From IMG/VR virus record IMGVR_UViG_3300023284_000581, positions 1 to 52,582 of that record: 52,582 nucleotides of DNA; one strand, 5' to 3'. This DNA is from a virus. Below, one piece after another: positions 8,187 through 16,281 of this stretch. Position numbers and translations under genes: made by a program. The stretch's first letter is position 1. The number at the start of each line of letters is the position of its first letter. The notes under the pieces were generated by a model. That model ran no database searches. It had not been told where the DNA came from and saw only the letters and a list, made by a program, of their open reading frames with translations.

Positions 8187-8205
8187 CCCCCCTTGTTTCG
8201 TGTGG
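8167..8205. promoter_or_regulatory. Dyad operator candidate
   Basis: CCACACG (8167-8173) and CGTGTGG (8199-8205) form a perfect 7-bp inverted repeat, or 9 of 10 when extended inward, centred on the -35 box of the moron promoter. It lies upstream of the capsid promoter candidate. The natural binder would be the adjacent HTH protein. Confidence 0.45.
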
Positions 8206-8223
8206 GCAAAATAATTCCACCCC

Positions 8224-8253
8224 TTGCATCGCGCTCCACCCCGCGCTTATAAA
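8224..8253 (+). promoter_or_regulatory. Capsid-operon promoter candidate
   Basis: TTGCAT, an 18-bp spacer and TATAAA point toward the capsid gene. The transcript would start about 180 nt upstream of the capsid ATG and include the four-fold repeat leader. It would restore late transcription after the opposing moron. Confidence 0.4.
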
Positions 8254-8276
8254 ACAACCTCAAGGCAATTCCCCTT

Positions 8277-8368
8277 CGGGCCGGATGGCTGGCAACGGCC
8301 GGGCCGGATGATCGGGGTCTTTTGCCGGGCCGGATGGTCTATCACTTCTCGATAGTCCGGGCCGGATG
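8277..8368 (+). repeat. Four copies of CGGGCCGGATG in the capsid leader
   Basis: The 11-mer CGGGCCGGATG occurs at 8277, 8300, 8326 and 8358, with start-to-start steps of 23, 26 and 32. The region 8151-8442 holds no gene. The repeats lie between the promoter candidate and the capsid ribosome site. They may be protein-binding sites or GC-rich RNA elements affecting stability or translation of the capsid mRNA. Confidence 0.75.
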
Positions 8369-8442
8369 GCGAAGACGAAAGCCGCAGTGCTGTGCTTTTG
8401 CGCAGCGGGCATTCGTATTCCACCCATTCGGAGACCGGACAG

Positions 8443-9918
8443 ATGAAACTCAAGCAATTCCTAGCTGTCATCAAACTTGAAATGAAGGGCGGCGCGACGT
8501 TTGACGAGGCCAAAAAGAAGGCTGTCGTCATGCTTGACGGTGATGCCATCCTTGACGAAACCGGCGCGGAGGTCAGCGTTGACCAGATTCAACTGATAAC
8601 AACGGCCCCGGCCAAGCGCGAAGATGAAACCGAAGAGGAGAAAGCCAAGCGCGAAGATGAGGAAGAGTTGAAGCGCAAACTACAGGACGAAGAGGAAGAG
8701 GAGGAAGACCCTGCCAAGGGCAAAATTTATCAGTTCACTGATAAGCAGCTCGATAAGTTCATCAACGCCAAGGCCAAAGCCGACCACGCCGCAGCCGCCA
8801 GCCAGACCAACAAGGCCACGCAGATCGGTATCATTAGCGCTGGCGATGTCACCGGTGGCGGCCCGCGCAATGATCTAGCCAAGACAACTGGCGGGTTTAA
8901 GTGCCTTGGCGACCAAGCCCGGGCAATCCATCAGTATGTGATGGACCCGATCAACCTGGACCCACGGCTCAAGTCCTTCAGCGGCAAATCCACACCCACC
9001 AATGTTTCGGTCGGGCAAGTTGGCTCCGATGGCGGCTTTTCGATCGCCCCGGATTTTCTCGCAGAACTCCAAGGCCATGCGTTTGATGAAAATTCCATTT
9101 TCGCCCTTTGCCGCCAACTGAACACCAGCGGCAACAGCCTGGAACTACCCAAGGATGAGACCGTTCCCTGGGGAACCGATGGCGTGCAGGTTAACTGGAC
9201 CGCCGAAAACGTCGGCATCACAGATAGCAAGTTGAAGATCGGCGCCATCGACATCAAGCTGCACAAGCTCGCCGCTCTGGTGCCTGTTACCAATGAATTA
9301 CTCGAAGACAGCGCCCTGAACCTGGGTTCGTATCTTAACGACACGACCCCGCGCAAGATCCGCTACAAGGTCGATGACGCGATTGTTAACGGCAGCGGCG
9401 CTGGTCAACCGCTGGGCATCCGCAACAGTGGCGCAATCAAAACTGTCACCCGCACGACCGCCACGGGCATCGCGATCGATGAGATCGCCGACCTCATGGC
9501 CGCTGTTCCGTCATGGTCAATCAATAGCGCAACATTCCTGAGCCACACCACGGTCCTACCCGACATCGTTAAGGCGCAGATCGGTAACTTCCCGGTATTC
9601 ATGGCTCCCGGCGCGCTGGAGACCAAAGGGTTGCCCATGGGCCTGATGGGGCGGCCGCTCCTGGTCCATGAAGTGGCCCAAGCTCGGGACAATGCCGGCG
9701 ATCTGGCCTTGCATGATTTCTCACAATATATTTGCGTGACCAAGACGGTTAGCGGCGGAATCCAAGGTCAGATGTCGGTTCACCTGTACTTCGATCGCGA
9801 TGTATCAGCGTTCCGTTTCACCATGCGAATCGGTGGCCAGCCGTGGCTAACCTCGACCATCGCGCAAGACAACGGCGGTGGCACCATCAGCCCGTTCAGT
9901 GAAATCGGCGCTACCTAA
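8443..9918 (+). CDS. Major capsid protein, HK97 fold
   Basis: A 491-residue precursor. Residues 1-110 form an acidic, helical delta/scaffold region (coiled, Glu-rich at 58-90), removed by the prohead protease in this family. The shell domain follows, with VGSDGGFSIAPDFL at about 193-206, then LVPVTNELLEDSAL, the Asp/Gly-rich A-domain and a C-terminal DRDVSAFRFTMRIGGQPW. GGAG stands 10 nt before ATG 8443; a longer reading has no ribosome site. Confidence 0.93.
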   Translation: MKLKQFLAVIKLEMKGGATFDEAKKKAVVMLDGDAILDETGAEVSVDQIQLITTAPAKREDETEEEKAKREDEEELKRKLQDEEEEEEDPAKGKIYQFTDKQLDKFINAKAKADHAAAASQTNKATQIGIISAGDVTGGGPRNDLAKTTGGFKCLGDQARAIHQYVMDPINLDPRLKSFSGKSTPTNVSVGQVGSDGGFSIAPDFLAELQGHAFDENSIFALCRQLNTSGNSLELPKDETVPWGTDGVQVNWTAENVGITDSKLKIGAIDIKLHKLAALVPVTNELLEDSALNLGSYLNDTTPRKIRYKVDDAIVNGSGAGQPLGIRNSGAIKTVTRTTATGIAIDEIADLMAAVPSWSINSATFLSHTTVLPDIVKAQIGNFPVFMAPGALETKGLPMGLMGRPLLVHEVAQARDNAGDLALHDFSQYICVTKTVSGGIQGQMSVHLYFDRDVSAFRFTMRIGGQPWLTSTIAQDNGGGTISPFSEIGAT

Positions 9919-9959
9919 TCGTGATCGATTCTCCCGACCTTTAGCACAGGAGATAGGTC

Positions 9960-10199
9960 ATGAGCGAGACAAAGAAGCTGCTGAATGTGGCCCAAGCCAA
10001 CTTGGCAAAGGCGCAGGCCGATGCCAAGGACGCCGATAAGGCCGTAGCCGATGCAAAGCAGAAAGTCAGTTCCGCAGTGCTGGCGCAGCAGAAATCTTCC
10101 GACACTGAGGCCAATGTACCCAAGGCTCCATCGAGCGGGGAAGAGCGCGGACCGCAGCCGAAGAAGACCACAAAGAAAAAGACCAGCGAGAAGAAATAA
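9960..10199 (+). CDS. Small Lys/Ala-rich coiled-coil protein
   Basis: A 79-residue protein with a good GGAG site. Residues 1-45 are an Ala/Lys/Asp heptad-like helix (AKAQADAKDADKAVADAKQK). The tail is basic (KKTTKKKTSEKK). No family recognised. Lying directly after capsid, it may be a minor head or scaffold-like protein. A DNA- or RNA-binding tail is possible. Confidence 0.6.
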   Translation: MSETKKLLNVAQANLAKAQADAKDADKAVADAKQKVSSAVLAQQKSSDTEANVPKAPSSGEERGPQPKKTTKKKTSEKK

Positions 10200-10235
10200 C
10201 CAACCTTGAATCAAGAAAGAATTTGGAGATAGATC

Positions 10236-10688
10236 ATGCCTAATAACGCACTTGGAACTGAACTAAGCGCCCTGGTCGGTGCTATCGATCCTGATGTGAC
10301 TGCCGCGTCCACCGTTACTACGGCGTGGATTACGGCTAAAGATTTTGAGCGATATGTCGCAACAATCATGGTTGGAACGCTTGGGGCGTCAGCCACGGTT
10401 GATGCCAAGCTTCAGCAGGCTACGGACGGCAGCGGAACCGGCGCAAAGGACATAACTGGTAAAGCCATCACCCAGCTTACTGCGGCTGGCACTGATTCGG
10501 ACAAGCAGTCGAAGATTAATCTTCGCGGGGATGAACTCGATGTCGATGGCGGGTTTGATTTCATCCAATTGTCGGTAACTGTCGCCGTGGCGACTTCTGA
10601 TATTGCCGCATACGTGGAAGGATTGAGTCCCCGATACGGGCCAGCCAATGATTTCGATGCGACGACTGTAGACGAAATCATCAGCTAA
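10236..10688 (+). CDS. Putative head decoration protein
   Basis: A 150-residue protein with a good ribosome site (TTTGGAGATAG). The C-terminal half (INLRGDELDVDGGFDFIQLS, then VEGLSPRYGPA) resembles a virion protein pattern I associate with the gene after the capsid in environmental siphophages. No membrane or catalytic motif. Probably a capsid-surface or stabilising protein, by location. Confidence 0.6.
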   Translation: MPNNALGTELSALVGAIDPDVTAASTVTTAWITAKDFERYVATIMVGTLGASATVDAKLQQATDGSGTGAKDITGKAITQLTAAGTDSDKQSKINLRGDELDVDGGFDFIQLSVTVAVATSDIAAYVEGLSPRYGPANDFDATTVDEIIS

Positions 10689-10704
10689 CAAAACTGAATA
10701 CGCA

Positions 10705-10738
10705 CCCCAATCTCGCTTAACGGCGCGCTTGGGCTTTT
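10705..10738 (+). terminator. Weak intrinsic terminator candidate
   Basis: CCCAATCTCGC and GCGCGCTTGGG form an 11-bp imperfect stem with two mismatches around a TTAACG loop, followed by CTTTTCC. It would trim transcripts after the highly expressed capsid genes rather than stop them fully. Confidence 0.4.
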
Positions 10739-10760
10739 CCTATTACCACGGAGGTGAGCT

Positions 10761-11090
10761 ATGGCAATTGTGCAAACGAGAAAAGAACACTGCGGGCTTG
10801 CAGAAGGTCGTGTCATGTACATGACTGATGTCGCCGCCGAGAAGCTGGTGGCACGCGGTAAGGTCAAAATCCTGAAAACAAACGAATCGAATAAGGCGCG
10901 GCTCATGGCCGAAAACTCGGTTCACATTAAACCGGACGAACCCGAAACCGAACAAGAACCACAGACCCCAACCGCCGGCGATTTCGATTCGATGAAAAAG
11001 GCCAAGGACAAGCCCACACGCGACAAGGCAGTCAAGTCCGAGGAAACCAAACGCAAGGGCCCCACGAACGTCACGACCAGCGAGGGCTAA
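10761..11090 (+). CDS. Hypothetical virion-module protein
   Basis: A 109-residue protein. The N-terminal 45 residues are compact (EGRVMYMTDVAAEKLVARGK), suggestive of a small binding fold. The rest is charged, Pro/Lys/Glu-rich and likely disordered. It has a good GGAGGTG ribosome site. Position between capsid and connector suggests a head-completion accessory role, unproven. Confidence 0.55.
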   Translation: MAIVQTRKEHCGLAEGRVMYMTDVAAEKLVARGKVKILKTNESNKARLMAENSVHIKPDEPETEQEPQTPTAGDFDSMKKAKDKPTRDKAVKSEETKRKGPTNVTTSEG

Positions 11091-11092
11091 CC

Positions 11093-11311
11093 ATGGCGAC
11101 GGGAACTCTCACAGTTGAAGTGCGGGCACGATTCCCTTGGTGGTGGAAACCATTGGCCAAGACTGTCGTCTTTGCGAGCCGCTTGGGTATTCGAATGCCT
11201 TTTTCGGAAGAAGCGTTCGCGTCATTCATCATTCGCCGTGCCACATTCCAAACCAAACAAGCAGATAAGTGGGTAGACATTGGCAAGCCTGACCACCAGA
11301 GCAAAGCTTAA
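11093..11311 (+). CDS. Small hypothetical protein
   Basis: A 72-residue protein starting two bases after the previous stop. RFPWWWKPLAKTVVFASRL is aromatic and basic and could lie on a membrane surface. Its last 32 nt overlap the connector gene. Unknown family. Confidence 0.5.
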   Translation: MATGTLTVEVRARFPWWWKPLAKTVVFASRLGIRMPFSEEAFASFIIRRATFQTKQADKWVDIGKPDHQSKA

Positions 11312-12149
11312 ACGGTACCTGGGTATCAACGAATTGATCAGCGCTGATGATAGCCTGCTTGATTCGTTGATCATCGCGGGCACCAAGCGGATTGAACGCC
11401 TTGCCCATCGGATTTTCTGCGCCAACGACCGGCGCGAATGGCACGATGGCGACGATGCGCATATCAAGGTCAAGAACTGGCCGCTAATACGGGTTAATCG
11501 CGTGATGATCGGTAGCGGCGAGGCCCTGCGTCTGGAATACACGGGGTCGGACATACAGGCCCACGTCTCGGTCTTTTCCGATGCCGACCATGAAACCACC
11601 GGTATCCGGCTAAGCACGCTTAGCGCGACCGGTACGGCGATCAATACCGAGCGAACCTTTGCCAACTTCCTGACGCTTTCACTGATGGCCACCGAGCTAA
11701 ACAGCGTTGCGGATTGGACGGTCACGCAGCGCGGCGACGATTGGAGCGTTAAGGATCTGCACCCGCTGTCGGGGCTCGATGCCAAAGCTACCGCGGTAAA
11801 CCTGACGCGCCCGGATTTCTCCTGTCCATTTGAAACCAACTACCGCACGGGCATTATCGAGATACCCCACCTGCGCGATGCCACGATCCACATGCACCTG
11901 AATGCCTATGACCGACCCCAGACTCGGTTCCAGATGACGCTGGTGGATTATCGTGGTGGGTACGACGCCATCCCGGCGGACATTGAGCAGGTGGCACACG
12001 AGTTTATCCGGGATATGTTTGCCAATACCGACCAACCCAGCGGTGTGCAGTCGGAAAACCTGGGCGATTACGCATACAGCCTCGCCGATCAGACTCAGTT
12101 CAACACTCGCCAACTTGAAATCATCCGTTCTTATGTGGAGTTGGTCTGA
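11280..12149 (+). CDS. Head-tail connector (gp6-like)
   Basis: A 289-residue protein whose N-terminal region (TTRAKLKRYLGI, DDSLLDSLIIAGTKRIERLAH) matches the gp6-type head-tail connector helices. The C-terminal part (DIEQVAHEFIRDMF, TRQLEIIRSYVEL) completes the fold after a beta insertion. These adaptors sit beneath portal. The start is TTG, overlapping the previous gene. No ATG fits the family start better. The stop overlaps the next ATG. Confidence 0.72.
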   Translation: MASLTTRAKLKRYLGINELISADDSLLDSLIIAGTKRIERLAHRIFCANDRREWHDGDDAHIKVKNWPLIRVNRVMIGSGEALRLEYTGSDIQAHVSVFSDADHETTGIRLSTLSATGTAINTERTFANFLTLSLMATELNSVADWTVTQRGDDWSVKDLHPLSGLDAKATAVNLTRPDFSCPFETNYRTGIIEIPHLRDATIHMHLNAYDRPQTRFQMTLVDYRGGYDAIPADIEQVAHEFIRDMFANTDQPSGVQSENLGDYAYSLADQTQFNTRQLEIIRSYVELV

Positions 12150-12508
12150 TGACGTTTGTCAAGCGACCTCCGCGTCACTTATTTAATTCGGTCGTCACCG
12201 TGCAGGCCATTACCCAGACCGCGACAGGCGTCGGGGGCGGCTTTACCCAGACATGGCCAAACACACTGGTGAGCATCCAGGCGCGCATACAACCGCAAGT
12301 AGCGGCCTTCAGCGTCCAGCAGGGAACCGAGCGCGAGCGCAAGAAGTACACGGTCTTTATCGCACCAGGCCAGGCGGTTGTCGCCGGCTACCGCATGACC
12401 TTCACCGACTTCGAGGGCACGGCCCGCACTGTCCTGATCGATTCGACCAAGGACAACCAGCTTGGCGGCGTGGTCCTGCGCTGTGACTGTACGGAGGTGC
12501 TGGACTGA
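12149..12508 (+). CDS. Head closure / head-tail joining protein
   Basis: A 119-residue beta-rich protein of the HK97 gp7/SPP1 gp16-like head-tail joining type: FNSVVTVQAITQTATGVGGG, then a long strand pair and YRMTFTDFEGTARTVLID. Gene order (connector, this, neck, tail terminator) is canonical. Joined to both neighbours by one-base overlaps. Confidence 0.68.
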   Translation: MTFVKRPPRHLFNSVVTVQAITQTATGVGGGFTQTWPNTLVSIQARIQPQVAAFSVQQGTERERKKYTVFIAPGQAVVAGYRMTFTDFEGTARTVLIDSTKDNQLGGVVLRCDCTEVLD

Positions 12509-13002
12509 TGGCTAGCAGGGTTGTCTGGAAAGGTGAACAAGCGTTGAAGGCGGCCAAGGTGGCGGCGTGTGCTGCTATTGCTGCGGGCGCTATTTTCATC
12601 CAAGCCGAAACCAAGAAGAATCTGAACCGACACAACAGCGGATCGCCCGCAAAACCTTCCAAGCCTAGTTCCCCAGGCCGTCCACCAGGTAAGCAGAGCG
12701 GCGCCCTGAGCCGATCCATCCAGGTCGATCTATCGGATTGCAAAAACAAACTGATTGCCCGGGTCGGGACGAACCTGATTTATGCCCGCATCCAGGAGTT
12801 CGGCGGCATGATCACGGCCAAGACCGCGAAGTTCCTCAAGTTCATGCTGCCCGATGGAACCTGGCGGATGGTCAAGAGTGTATTTCTGCCGTCCCGCCCT
12901 TATATGCGTCCAGTGATTGCCCGCAAGCAACGCAAGATCCTGGACACCGTTGCGGTCACGTTCCGCAAAGTGTTCTTTAAGCAGACACGGAACCTTCGAT
13001 GA
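12508..13002 (+). CDS. HK97 gp10-like neck/tail-completion protein
   Basis: A 164-residue protein with helix VAACAAIAAGAIFIQAETKK, a Pro/Ser-rich loop, and the signature GTNLIYARIQEFGGMI followed by PSRPYMRPVIARK. That is the gp10 pattern of tail-completion proteins joining the neck to the tail tube. Basic C-terminus. Overlaps the tail terminator gene by four bases. Confidence 0.82.
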   Translation: MASRVVWKGEQALKAAKVAACAAIAAGAIFIQAETKKNLNRHNSGSPAKPSKPSSPGRPPGKQSGALSRSIQVDLSDCKNKLIARVGTNLIYARIQEFGGMITAKTAKFLKFMLPDGTWRMVKSVFLPSRPYMRPVIARKQRKILDTVAVTFRKVFFKQTRNLR

Positions 13003-13418
13003 GCCAAGTTGAGTTCAACAAGGCGGTGCTGACCAAGTTCACCGGCAGCGGTGCGCTCGACACTGCGCTGACCAGTCGGTTCTTTGACACGATGCCGCCA
13101 ACCGATGCGAACGGCCAACTATTGGCGAATCTGCCGTTCCTGGTCTGGACCGTCACTACCGACGTCCACCCACCTAATTTCATTCGCGACGATCTGGACG
13201 TGATTATTCAAATCGACCTTTGGTCAAAGAAAGAGACTGGCAAGGAAGCGGCGACGGCAAACAACGATTTGATCGTTGCACTGTTAAACCGTCAGTCGCT
13301 GACCATGACCGGCGTAACCGGTATTACCGGCCGAGTCGAAGACAGAGGAACCCCCTCGTTTGAGGGTGACGCCATCCGAATTTTATCGTCCTACCGATTC
13401 GTAGGCACTGGGAGCTAA
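12999..13418 (+). CDS. Tail terminator (DUF3168-like)
   Basis: A 139-residue protein. LANLPFLVWTV, DVIIQIDLWSKKETGKEAAT, DLIVALLNRQSL and the last strand RILSSYRFVG follow the DUF3168 tail-terminator pattern. This ring protein caps the tail tube. ATGAG start overlaps the neck gene. Confidence 0.75.
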   Translation: MSQVEFNKAVLTKFTGSGALDTALTSRFFDTMPPTDANGQLLANLPFLVWTVTTDVHPPNFIRDDLDVIIQIDLWSKKETGKEAATANNDLIVALLNRQSLTMTGVTGITGRVEDRGTPSFEGDAIRILSSYRFVGTGS

Positions 13419-13420
13419 CT

Positions 13421-13837
13421 ATGGCTATTCCTGATATTGGCAGTTTCAACGGCGAGATCATCCTGCAGGCGTTCACCGGTTGTACGTTGACATTCAACGC
13501 GACGATTACCCAGGTCAGTCTGGATCGAACCGACAAGGAAGCCATGGTCGGCACGTTCACGTTCGTTTCTGACGGCGATCCCACGTCGATTGTTTGGGAT
13601 GAGAGTGGCGCCGGCCCGACAGTCATCCAGGGCCTTAACGCGGCAGTCACCATGCCCGCCGGCTTCAACCTGACCGAAAACGCATGGCAGGCGACGATCG
13701 ATGTGGATGCGGTTACGTGGTCGGAGTTCATCAGCTTCTGGGAGCGGAACAAGCCGGGCAACGCGCGAATCAATGGAACGATCACCGGCCTGGTGCAGTT
13801 CGACGCGGCCAACACGCAACCCGTGCCGTCTGTCTAA
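13421..13837 (+). CDS. Putative major tail tube protein
   Basis: A 138-residue, beta-sheet protein placed directly after the tail terminator, the usual slot of the tail tube gene. It has strand-rich segments (GCTLTFNATITQVSLDRTDK, NAWQATIDVDAVTWSEF) and no signal or membrane segment. Assignment rests on size, composition and gene order. Confidence 0.55.
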   Translation: MAIPDIGSFNGEIILQAFTGCTLTFNATITQVSLDRTDKEAMVGTFTFVSDGDPTSIVWDESGAGPTVIQGLNAAVTMPAGFNLTENAWQATIDVDAVTWSEFISFWERNKPGNARINGTITGLVQFDAANTQPVPSV

Positions 13838-13860
13838 CTAATTGAATCGGGAGATCAATC

Positions 13861-14073
13861 ATGGCCCAGGAAGACAAAGGCATAACGATGAAGCAGCTTT
13901 GCAAGAGGATCCGTAGCGGCCAAAACGGAATCAGGGTGGCGTGCCGAGGCAACGATCTTGGCCCGGACATCCTTGATCCGAAGAAAGTCATGGACGAACG
14001 CTACAGCGAAAAGATGGTGGCGAAAATCGCCAATGCCATGGGGCTCGAAGGCAAGGGGCAGAAAACCACTTAA
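13861..14073 (+). CDS. Small hypothetical tail-module protein
   Basis: A 70-residue basic protein with GGGAG before the ATG. KQLCKRIRSGQNGIRVACRG and VMDERYSEKMVAKIANAMGL are predicted helices. Unknown. It precedes the chaperone pair and could be an assembly factor. Confidence 0.5.
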   Translation: MAQEDKGITMKQLCKRIRSGQNGIRVACRGNDLGPDILDPKKVMDERYSEKMVAKIANAMGLEGKGQKTT

Positions 14074-14113
14074 GCGATTGGCTAACCAACAACCCTTTTA
14101 GGAGAGGATTGAA

Positions 14114-14476
14114 ATGATTGCTGAATTATCAAAAGTCGCAACAACCCATAACGAGGTGGAGTTGCGCAAACTCACGATGCAAAACTGGGCCGATTTGGCG
14201 TCTAAGTTGCCAGATCATATTAAAGACCGGGGGATCGATGGGGTAATCGAATGGATTACTGGACATCCCGGAGGCCTGGTTGCTGGGCTAAAAATGGTTA
14301 CTTCGATGAGCGATGAACAGCTACTTGGACTTACGGACGTCTTCGGTTGGTCAAAGGCGTTGGGAGAGTGTATCGCGCCCCCAAAAGATCAAGGCTCGGA
14401 GAATACGGATCCGGGCCGACCGACTGGATCGTCGAGTGTGCCACGTTCGAATACATCTACAAGCGCTCACCAATGA
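14114..14476 (+). CDS. Tail assembly chaperone, short product (G-like)
   Basis: A 120-residue protein read without frameshift. The helical core (LRKLTMQNWADLASKLPDHI, DEQLLGLTDVFGWSKAL) is followed by a Ser/Thr/Pro-rich end, probably an in-frame tail of little importance. AGGAGAGG site. A CCCAAAA heptamer at codons 90-91 allows a -1 shift to the longer product. The pair lies just before tape measure, as in lambda G/GT. Confidence 0.72.
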   Translation: MIAELSKVATTHNEVELRKLTMQNWADLASKLPDHIKDRGIDGVIEWITGHPGGLVAGLKMVTSMSDEQLLGLTDVFGWSKALGECIAPPKDQGSENTDPGRPTGSSSVPRSNTSTSAHQ

Positions 14477-14595
14477 GCATGACGTTGCGGCAGTTCGACG
14501 ATTACCGAATGCAAGCCGCGTATTTCAAAGCCCTGGAAAGCGGCGACGAGAAAGCGATTACCAAGCAGCGATTCTTTATGTTAATGAGGAACTAG
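14114..14595 (+). CDS. Tail assembly chaperone, -1 frameshift product (GT-like)
   Basis: Slippage from CCA-AAA to CCC-AAA at 14380-14386 joins residues 1-91 of the short product to 69 residues from the -1 frame, giving 160 residues. The added T-like domain (DWIVECATFEYIYKRSPMSM, then FDDYRMQAAYFKALESGDEK) has normal codon bias and no start codon with a ribosome site of its own. That supports expression only by frameshift. This extension recruits tail tube subunits to tape measure in known phages. Confidence 0.72.
14380..14386 (+). promoter_or_regulatory. Slippery heptamer CCCAAAA
   Basis: It has the X XXY YYZ form with zero frame C CCA AAA. Both the P-site and A-site tRNAs re-pair fully after a -1 slip. 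It lies inside the overlap of the two chaperone frames. I did not find a convincing stem-loop just downstream. Confidence 0.72.
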
Positions 14596-14596
14596 C

Positions 14597-15406
14597 ATGG
14601 CGCCCAAGGCAACTGTTGCTGAAATGATTATTGAGCTTAGGGCCGACACTAAACGGCTCAGGGCCGATTTCAAGAAAGCGCGCAGGCTGTCCGACGATGA
14701 AGCCAAGAAGATCGGCAAGGGGTTTCGCGATCAGTTCGGCGAGACGATGGGCCAGATAGGCCAGATTCGGGCTGTGACAGGAGAGATCGCCAATGTTGCC
14801 AACGGACTTACCGAAATGGGCAAGAAGCTGCGCATGGTTGAAAGTGATGCTGAAGGAATCCTGGTTGTCTTCGAGTCTATGCCATTTGGCATCGGGCAAG
14901 CGGTCAGTTCGGTTAAGGGCTTGTTCAATGAATTGTCCGGGGCCGCCGAACAAGCGGAGAGGCTGGCAAAATTCCGGCTCGGTCAATCAATAGAGGGGCG
15001 CAGGACTGCATCAAGGGACGCGATCGCCCGGGGTCTGAGCAACAGACTCGCGTTGGCAACCGCCAAGACCCCGCAGGCCCGGCAGGCTATCCAGAACCAG
15101 CAACAAGTAGAAACCCTGAGGTCTCAATTCAGGAGGATCGGGGGCTTTGATCCGTTCAGTTCGAGGCAAGACGACAAGTTGCCAGCGCAGTTCCAGGCAG
15201 CGCTTGCCTCGCTAAAGGAGCTGCAGGGGCTTGCCGGTGGCGGTGGGGCTGGCGGTGTGCCAGGGGCCCGAACCATCAGCCTGTCGCGCACGGCATTTGG
15301 CGGGCCCGGCGGCGCTGAAATGGGCAAGCCGATTAACGAGCGACAAGGCACGCGGATCATCGAACTCCTCGAACAAGGGAACACCCAGGGGGCGACAGCA
15401 GGATAA
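14597..15406 (+). CDS. Tail tape measure protein, short
   Basis: A 269-residue protein in the tape-measure slot. It is helical and charged at the N-terminus (LRADTKRLRADFKKARRLSD), with a hydrophobic central segment (IGQAVSSVKGLFNELSGAAE) and a Gly-rich stretch near 215-235. Tape measures scale about 0.15 nm of tail per residue, so this predicts a very short tail, about 40 nm. A shortened or split tape measure is the alternative. The stop overlaps the next ATG. Confidence 0.6.
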   Translation: MAPKATVAEMIIELRADTKRLRADFKKARRLSDDEAKKIGKGFRDQFGETMGQIGQIRAVTGEIANVANGLTEMGKKLRMVESDAEGILVVFESMPFGIGQAVSSVKGLFNELSGAAEQAERLAKFRLGQSIEGRRTASRDAIARGLSNRLALATAKTPQARQAIQNQQQVETLRSQFRRIGGFDPFSSRQDDKLPAQFQAALASLKELQGLAGGGGAGGVPGARTISLSRTAFGGPGGAEMGKPINERQGTRIIELLEQGNTQGATAG

Positions 15407-16278
15407 TGGCACCGAAAGTCACATTAAAACACGCTGGCACCTCGGTAGGCGATACCGTCGCCACCTTTGCCTATCAAATTATCGATCTGGATGCTGGCCC
15501 CTCCGGTGATTTTGCGCCTGGAGACTCCGCGCTGCAAAGCGTTGACCGCGCTATGCAAGCCTACAACGTACTGCCTGTCAAGAAAAAAGACTTCCCGAAA
15601 AAAGGACTGGGTTGGCAGTTCGATGCCAAGCAGATCACCAGCATCGACAGCGCCACAGCCGCGTCCGGTTTCGTTCGTTACGTAAAACTGAAAGCCGCCG
15701 CCGAAGTTACTTTTCGCATGGGCTCGATCGTTCGGTCGGTGACGACTGAAACCGATGTGGACAGCAAACCCATCGTGGTTGAATACACCGGAAAAGACGG
15801 GACCATGGGCGATCCGATCAGTGCCACGACCAATCAATTCATCCCGAATAACACACTGATCGTTAACCACCAGACGACCAACCCGCCATTCAGCCAGTTG
15901 GCCAATGTCGGAAAAGTTAACGAGAAAGCATGGATAGGCAACGTCTTGGGCCGCATCGACGTGCCTGACGGCGCTGGCCAGTGGCTGTTTCATGCGTTGG
16001 AGTTGCCGACGTTTAACCCAAGGGATCTAGCGGAAAGTACGGCGGAGGTTCCCCCCTACAACGTCCAATACACCTTTGTATTGGACCAAGACACATTCCA
16101 TCCGGTTGTGGCAGCGATAAATCCGGCAACAGGCAAACAGTTTTCCAATAACACCAAGCCCGACCGAATAGAACCCGGCCAAAAGGGCAATGGAACACTT
16201 GTGGTGCAGACTCAGAAGATTCTCGATTTCGGAACCCTCCCATTTGTCGCAACGCTCAAACGATTACGCAACAGGTAA
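15406..16278 (+). CDS. Tail protein of unknown type
   Basis: A 290-residue beta-rich protein after tape measure, where distal tail or baseplate genes occur. Contains VKLKAAAEVTFRMGSIVRSV and a Pro/Asn-rich middle (NTLIVNHQTTNPPF). No family recognised, no signal peptide. Probably a tail-tip component, by position. Confidence 0.55.
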   Translation: MAPKVTLKHAGTSVGDTVATFAYQIIDLDAGPSGDFAPGDSALQSVDRAMQAYNVLPVKKKDFPKKGLGWQFDAKQITSIDSATAASGFVRYVKLKAAAEVTFRMGSIVRSVTTETDVDSKPIVVEYTGKDGTMGDPISATTNQFIPNNTLIVNHQTTNPPFSQLANVGKVNEKAWIGNVLGRIDVPDGAGQWLFHALELPTFNPRDLAESTAEVPPYNVQYTFVLDQDTFHPVVAAINPATGKQFSNNTKPDRIEPGQKGNGTLVVQTQKILDFGTLPFVATLKRLRNR

Positions 16279-16281
16279 GCC

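Noticed and set aside
8277-8368. CRISPR-like array
   Set aside because: Repeats are 11 nt with uneven 12-21 nt gaps, far too short. No array or cas gene is seen anywhere in the window.
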